A stretch of DNA of 7,350 nucleotides from Candidatus Nanoanaerosalina archaeon (GTDB taxonomy: Archaea > Nanohalarchaeota > Nanosalinia > Nanosalinales > Nanoanaerosalinaceae), in assembly GCA_022729275.1 (NCBI GenBank), contig JALDAH010000039.1, positions 1 to 7,350 on the forward strand, read 5' to 3'. Position numbers and translations under genes: made by a program. The notes beneath the pieces are model-generated. The model was not told the origin of the DNA. It did not search any database and saw nothing but the letters and a program-made list of their open reading frames with translations. This document shows, one piece after another, positions 4,872-7,350 of this stretch (positions are counted from its first letter, which is position 1; each line of letters begins with the position of its first letter).

Positions 4872-5036
4872 ATGAGATTTGATATACGTAAAGAAAACGG
4901 ATCTTGGAAGGTTGAGGTAGATGAAACTAGCTCAACACATGTTTTTGAAAGCGCTGACGAAGTTAAGGACTTTGTAGTGTTTATGTTAAACGATGAAAAA
5001 ATTAAAGCTAGCGTTAACCCGCTTTACAGAGCGTGA
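4872..5036 (+). CDS. Unknown 54-aa protein, first gene of an operon
   Basis: The ATG follows GAAGGTGAT at ideal distance, behind promoter P1. The protein begins MRFDIRKENGSWKVEVDE and reads as two beta strands joined by a turn, a third strand (THVFESA) and a helix (DEVKDFVVFML). This is a compact small fold. I recognise no family. Its TGA shares a base with the ATG of the next gene (TGATG), so translation of the two is likely coupled. Confidence 0.75.
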   Translation: MRFDIRKENGSWKVEVDETSSTHVFESADEVKDFVVFMLNDEKIKASVNPLYRA

Positions 5037-5365
5037 TGAGCGTGGAAGAAAGATTTTTATATGCTAAATATGTAGGTGATGTCTCCTTAGATGAGTTTCC
5101 AGAATGTACTGTGAGGGTAGAGGTGCCTTTGGGACAAATCTCGCATGAAATTTGGAATTATCTTGCAGATATGTACCATCAGAACCCTGTGCAAGGGTAT
5201 AATAGTGTGAGAGTGAACGCGGATGATTTAATTGTGGAAGGAGGTATTTCCGATCTTATGGAGCGTTTTCCCGATTATAGTCGTGTGTGGGATAAGTTGG
5301 AGAGAGTGATATTTGCTAACAGAACTGCTAAATTAGAAATTGACAGGGATTTTTCACCTGATTAG
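5036..5365 (+). CDS. Acidic protein, paralog A of a tandem pair (109 aa)
   Basis: The ATG at 5036 overlaps the preceding stop by one base. A GTG three bases earlier is in frame but offers no better ribosome site. The protein is acidic and clearly related to the next gene product. Shared features in order are an aromatic N-terminal strand (FLYAKY), VEVPLGQISHEIW, an RVNADD segment, a DLMERF helix, VWDKLERV and a terminal D-R-DFSP. I recognise no family, and function is unknown. The pair probably forms a heterodimer or arose by recent duplication. Confidence 0.8.
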   Translation: MSVEERFLYAKYVGDVSLDEFPECTVRVEVPLGQISHEIWNYLADMYHQNPVQGYNSVRVNADDLIVEGGISDLMERFPDYSRVWDKLERVIFANRTAKLEIDRDFSPD

Positions 5366-5373
5366 GTGGTTAT

Positions 5374-5679
5374 ATGAAATTATATGCGATTTATGAAAGT
5401 GAGGTGGTGGATGAAGGAGGTGGTATGCCTTTTGAAAAAAATAAACTAGTTGAGGTGGAGCTTGGAGATGTTTCATATGATTTATGGACTACGTTAATTG
5501 ACGAGTTATGTGAGTCATCAGCTAGAAAAGAGAAACTACGTGTTGATTCTGATGCGTTCAGCGCTGTTTACATGGATTTAGCTATGAGGTATCGGCAGTT
5601 TGAAGTATGGGCTAAGTTGTTGTATGTTATGTTGAATTCGGAGGAGTTTATTTTGGATAATGATAGGGTTTTTCCCTGA
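5374..5679 (+). CDS. Acidic protein, paralog B of a tandem pair (101 aa)
   Basis: The gene starts 8 nt after paralog A with AGGTGGT as ribosome site. It matches paralog A in LYAIYE, VEVELGDVSYDLW, LRVDSDAF, MDLAMRY, VWAKLLYVM and the ending DNDRVFP. Insertions or deletions are few, mainly a glycine-rich insertion near residue 15 and a shorter middle. It is unrecognised outside this pair. It ends the P1 operon, and the next promoter begins about 12 nt after its stop. Confidence 0.8.
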   Translation: MKLYAIYESEVVDEGGGMPFEKNKLVEVELGDVSYDLWTTLIDELCESSARKEKLRVDSDAFSAVYMDLAMRYRQFEVWAKLLYVMLNSEEFILDNDRVFP

Positions 5680-5691
5680 ATAACTGGCGGA

Positions 5692-5714
5692 GGAAACTTA
5701 TTTAAAGGTTCGGT
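5692..5714 (+). promoter_or_regulatory. Promoter P2 of the DUF932 gene
   Basis: GGAAACTTATTTAAAGG is nearly identical to P1. CGGT (5711-5714) lies 10 nt after the TTTAAAG start, and TAGAAGGTGA lies 27 nt after it, both exactly as in P1. The shared leader suggests common regulation of the two transcription units. Confidence 0.7.
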
Positions 5715-5742
5715 TACAATTATGGTTTAGAAGGTGAAGTTA

Positions 5743-6654
5743 ATGGGAATGACAAAAAGTTTTGACAACATATTTGAATTAGAGGAGCAGGTTAATAACC
5801 TACCTCTGGCGCATTTTGAGACTCTTCATACTGGCCAAAGGATTGAGAATACTTTGGAGGTTGGAGAAGAGACTAAAGTACCTAATATAGATAAATCTCC
5901 TAGACTTGACAGGTTTGCTGTTGTAAATAACGAGTCTGGAGCTCTTGCTGGGATTGTTTCTGATAAGTATGAGCTTATACAGCATAGAAAGGCGTTTTTC
6001 CCTATGATAAAGGCGCTTAGGGCGTTAGACATGGGGATTTCGGGGAAGATGGTGGTTGGCGATGATAAAAATCATGTGATGGTTAAGGCGGAATTTGATG
6101 ATGAAAAGTTTGAGATTGAAGACGATTCTGTGTATGGTGTGGGGTTCATGATGACTAATAGTTATGATAAGTCGTCTTCTGTGGTTATTAAGGGTTATGC
6201 TCTTAGAAAGGTTTGTTCTAATGGCATGATTATTCCTTCGGAGATTGTTCCGTCGGTTAGAGTGAAGCACATGGGAGATTTAAACCCTGAGAAGTTATTT
6301 ATAGGCTTTTTTGACAAGTTAGGTGAGAAGTTGCCGGAGCTTGAGGAAAGGATTAGAGAAGCTAGAGAGGATCTATTTGAGGATCCTGTAACGGTTTTGA
6401 AGAACGTTAATTTCCCTGAGACTAAGATTGACGAGGTTTTAGAGAGAGTAGAGTACTCTGAGGAGGGTATGGATGTGACTAAGGAGTTGACTAGGAAGCA
6501 GTTATATGATGCGATGACTGCGTTCAACAGAGATTATGTGGAAGAGAAGGATCTTGCGATGTCTACAGAGCAGAGATATCATAAGAAAGCGCAGAAGGTA
6601 TTGGTAGGCAGTAAACAGATGTTGACACAGGAAATAGTGGAAGAGGAGGGGTAA
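5743..6654 (+). CDS. DUF932 family phage/plasmid-type protein
   Basis: The protein is 303 aa. It has DUF932 hallmarks: an N-terminal region leading to SDKYELIQHRKAFFPMIKAL (about 73-92), a beta-rich middle, and TNSYDKSSSVVIKGYALRKVCSNGMI (about 138-163), the family's NSYDGS..RLVCSNG signature. The C-terminal half is helical and strongly acidic, ending EEEG. DUF932 proteins are typical of phages, plasmids and integrative elements. Their biochemical role is unsettled, so none is assigned. The ATG at 5743 is chosen because GGTGA (5733-5737) sits 5 nt upstream. The in-frame GTG at 5734 lies inside that ribosome site. Glu and Lys are mostly GAG and AAG, unlike the genes that follow. A hairpin and T7 run terminate the unit. 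Confidence 0.85.
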   Translation: MGMTKSFDNIFELEEQVNNLPLAHFETLHTGQRIENTLEVGEETKVPNIDKSPRLDRFAVVNNESGALAGIVSDKYELIQHRKAFFPMIKALRALDMGISGKMVVGDDKNHVMVKAEFDDEKFEIEDDSVYGVGFMMTNSYDKSSSVVIKGYALRKVCSNGMIIPSEIVPSVRVKHMGDLNPEKLFIGFFDKLGEKLPELEERIREAREDLFEDPVTVLKNVNFPETKIDEVLERVEYSEEGMDVTKELTRKQLYDAMTAFNRDYVEEKDLAMSTEQRYHKKAQKVLVGSKQMLTQEIVEEEG

Positions 6655-6678
6655 AATCCCTCTGTTCTTCCTTTTTTT
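6646..6678 (+). terminator. Hairpin plus T7 terminator after the DUF932 gene
   Basis: GAGGG (6646-6650) pairs with CCCTC (6658-6662) around the stop codon, followed by a pyrimidine-rich stretch and T7 at 6672-6678. The next small gene lies just downstream, so it may be expressed only by readthrough or from an unseen start. Confidence 0.5.
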
Positions 6679-6691
6679 GAGGTGTTTTATT

Positions 6692-6793
6692 ATGGTAAAG
6701 AAAAATAAATTCATGACAGAAAAAATCGAACACGACGGCAAAAAATACAAAATAAAAGGCAAAATAAACCTGAAAAAAAGAGGTGAGAAATAA
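6692..6793 (+). CDS. Lys-rich 33-aa peptide sharing the MTEKIEH motif
   Basis: GAGGTG lies about 7 nt before the ATG. The peptide is very basic (MVKKNKFMTEKIEHDGKKYK...) and nearly all of its lysines use AAA. An internal ATG at 6713 begins MTEKIEH, which is also the N-terminus of the 106-aa protein at 6948. The real start could therefore be 6713 (26 aa), or the peptide could be a truncated member of that family. Its TAA overlaps the next ATG by one base. No function is recognised. Confidence 0.5.
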   Translation: MVKKNKFMTEKIEHDGKKYKIKGKINLKKRGEK

Positions 6794-6909
6794 TGGCCGT
6801 AGACATGGGGCAGGCACAGAGGACTTGTAACAGGTGCGGTGCTCCGATTCCTCAACAGCATAAGAAAGGAGAGTGTCCTGAGCCAGAAGATGGGGGAAAA
6901 CATTTATAA
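6793..6909 (+). CDS. Small zinc-binding protein, 38 aa
   Basis: The ATG shares a base with the previous stop and follows GAGGTGAG. The protein has CNRC (Cys12/Cys15), His23 and Cys28 (CxxC-x7-H-x4-C), enough for one zinc site, then an acidic tail EPEDGGKHL. No family is recognised. As in the 51-aa zinc ribbon gene on the left, the last codons and stop (CAT TTA TAA) form the TATA box of the next gene. Confidence 0.6.
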   Translation: MAVDMGQAQRTCNRCGAPIPQQHKKGECPEPEDGGKHL

Positions 6910-6918
6910 AAGACCGGT
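6893..6918 (+). promoter_or_regulatory. Promoter P3 of the 106-aa gene
   Basis: GGGGAAAAC then ATTTATAAAAG, CGGT at 6915-6918 (12 nt after the TTTATAA start) and TAGAAGGTGA at 6932-6941 repeat the P1/P2 layout with 2 extra bases. The TATA box lies across the stop codon of the 38-aa gene. Confidence 0.65.
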
Positions 6919-6947
6919 GTTAATATTGTATTAGAAGGTGAACACGC

Positions 6948-7268
6948 ATGACGGAAAAAATAGAACACGAAGTTGAATATTTTGGAAACAAAACAACAGC
7001 TGTTGTAAGAACAGTTGATAAACTTGCAGAAGAGAACAATGAAGTAAGAGAATACGTCACAGTAATACATGACCGTAGAGATCTACAAAGAAGCTCAGAA
7101 CTAAAAAGAAACAAAACAGAAGACTTTATGGTAATAAATCGTTATCATGAAGAAGGTTATGGAATAGATGAAAACATAGACTTTACAAATAGATTAATTT
7201 CTATTGAAGAACACGTTGAGGAATTCAAAAAAGCAAATAGCGAAGCATTGATGGAATTTAGAGAGTAA
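6948..7268 (+). CDS. Unknown acidic 106-aa protein, MTEKIEH family
   Basis: The ATG is 6 nt after GAAGGTGA under promoter P3. The protein is rich in Glu, Asn and Arg and starts MTEKIEHEVEYFGNKT. It appears to have two N-terminal strands followed by helices (DKLAEENNEVREYV, ISIEEHVEEFKKANSEALMEF). I recognise no domain. All seven lysines use AAA and 17 of 20 glutamates use GAA, a clear change from the GAG/AAG-rich DUF932 gene. That points to a different origin or later arrival. The N-terminus is shared with the peptide at 6713 and probably with the gene at the window's right edge. Confidence 0.75.
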   Translation: MTEKIEHEVEYFGNKTTAVVRTVDKLAEENNEVREYVTVIHDRRDLQRSSELKRNKTEDFMVINRYHEEGYGIDENIDFTNRLISIEEHVEEFKKANSEALMEFRE

Positions 7269-7270
7269 AA

Positions 7271-7291
7271 CCTCTTTTCCTTTATTTTTTT
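7271..7291 (+). terminator. Pyrimidine-rich T7 terminator
   Basis: A CT-rich stretch ending in T7 (7285-7291) directly follows the stop of the 106-aa gene. It resembles the stop, CCTCT and T-run arrangement after the DUF932 gene. Confidence 0.5.
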
Positions 7292-7339
7292 CAGTTTTCG
7301 GGAGCTAACAACTCTTGAAAACTATTCCGGTGATAACTC

Positions 7340-7350
7340 ATGACAGAAAA
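7340..7350 (+). CDS. Start of a further MTEK gene, cut by window end
   Basis: Only ATG ACA GAA AA is present. GGTGAT lies 5 nt upstream of the ATG, so a start is credible. The 11 bases are identical to those at 6713 and differ by one from those at 6948, suggesting a third member of the MTEKIEH set. No clear TATA box was seen at the P1-P3 distance. Confidence 0.5.

Noticed and set aside
6502..7114. Minus-strand hydrophobic Phe/Cys-rich frames
   Set aside because: They are shadows opposite the A-rich small genes; composition is that of antisense poly-A codons, and no start signals are seen.

Overview
The window looks archaeal. Genes are preceded by BRE/TATA promoters (purine-rich element followed by TTTAAA or TTTATAA) and by GGTGA-type ribosome binding sites. 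Two genes appear to have leaderless transcripts, with a TATA box about 30 nt before the ATG. The left edge carries a tRNA-Ala(UGC) gene with no encoded CCA. Many plus-strand proteins are acidic, which would fit a halophile-like or DPANN-type host, but that is inference. The many tiny, tightly packed genes, the nucleases, a T4-type DNA repair glycosylase, a DUF932 protein and a tRNA gene suggest a mobile element (virus, provirus or plasmid). No structural, replication-initiator or integrase gene is visible, so the element type stays open.

Left block (1-2024, plus strand): 5'-truncated tRNA-Ala; an unknown 130-aa protein starting 16 nt after it; a 51-aa zinc-ribbon protein; a T4 endonuclease V-like pyrimidine-dimer glycosylase with its own promoter; an overlapping 66-aa protein; a membrane-anchored coiled-coil protein with a transglutaminase-like Cys/His/Glu domain; and the first 37 codons of a calcineurin-type metallophosphoesterase cut off at its second metal-binding motif. 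That cut marks a rearrangement junction.

Middle block (2005-4229, minus strand): a zinc-finger protein on a leaderless transcript, followed by an operon joined by 4-nt stop/start overlaps. The operon encodes a winged-helix plus ribbon-helix-helix regulator, a Hjc-like PD-(D/E)XK nuclease and a Cas4/AddB-like Fe-S PD-(D/E)XK exonuclease. It resembles a recombination or DNA-end-processing module.

Intergenic block (4230-4871): two divergent transcription units face away from it. It holds a 12-bp palindrome and a candidate structured RNA gene of about 175 nt (TATA box, compact three-way junction, 10-bp hairpin with a G-U pair, terminal hairpin plus T7).

Right block (4872-7350, plus strand): a 54-aa protein, two tandem paralogous proteins of about 100 aa, a DUF932 protein, a 33-aa peptide, a 38-aa zinc-binding protein, an unknown 106-aa protein and the first codons of another gene. 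Three transcription units here share a near-identical promoter and leader. Three ORFs at the right end share the N-terminus MTEK, two of them MTEKIEH, and use A-ending codons unlike the DUF932 gene.
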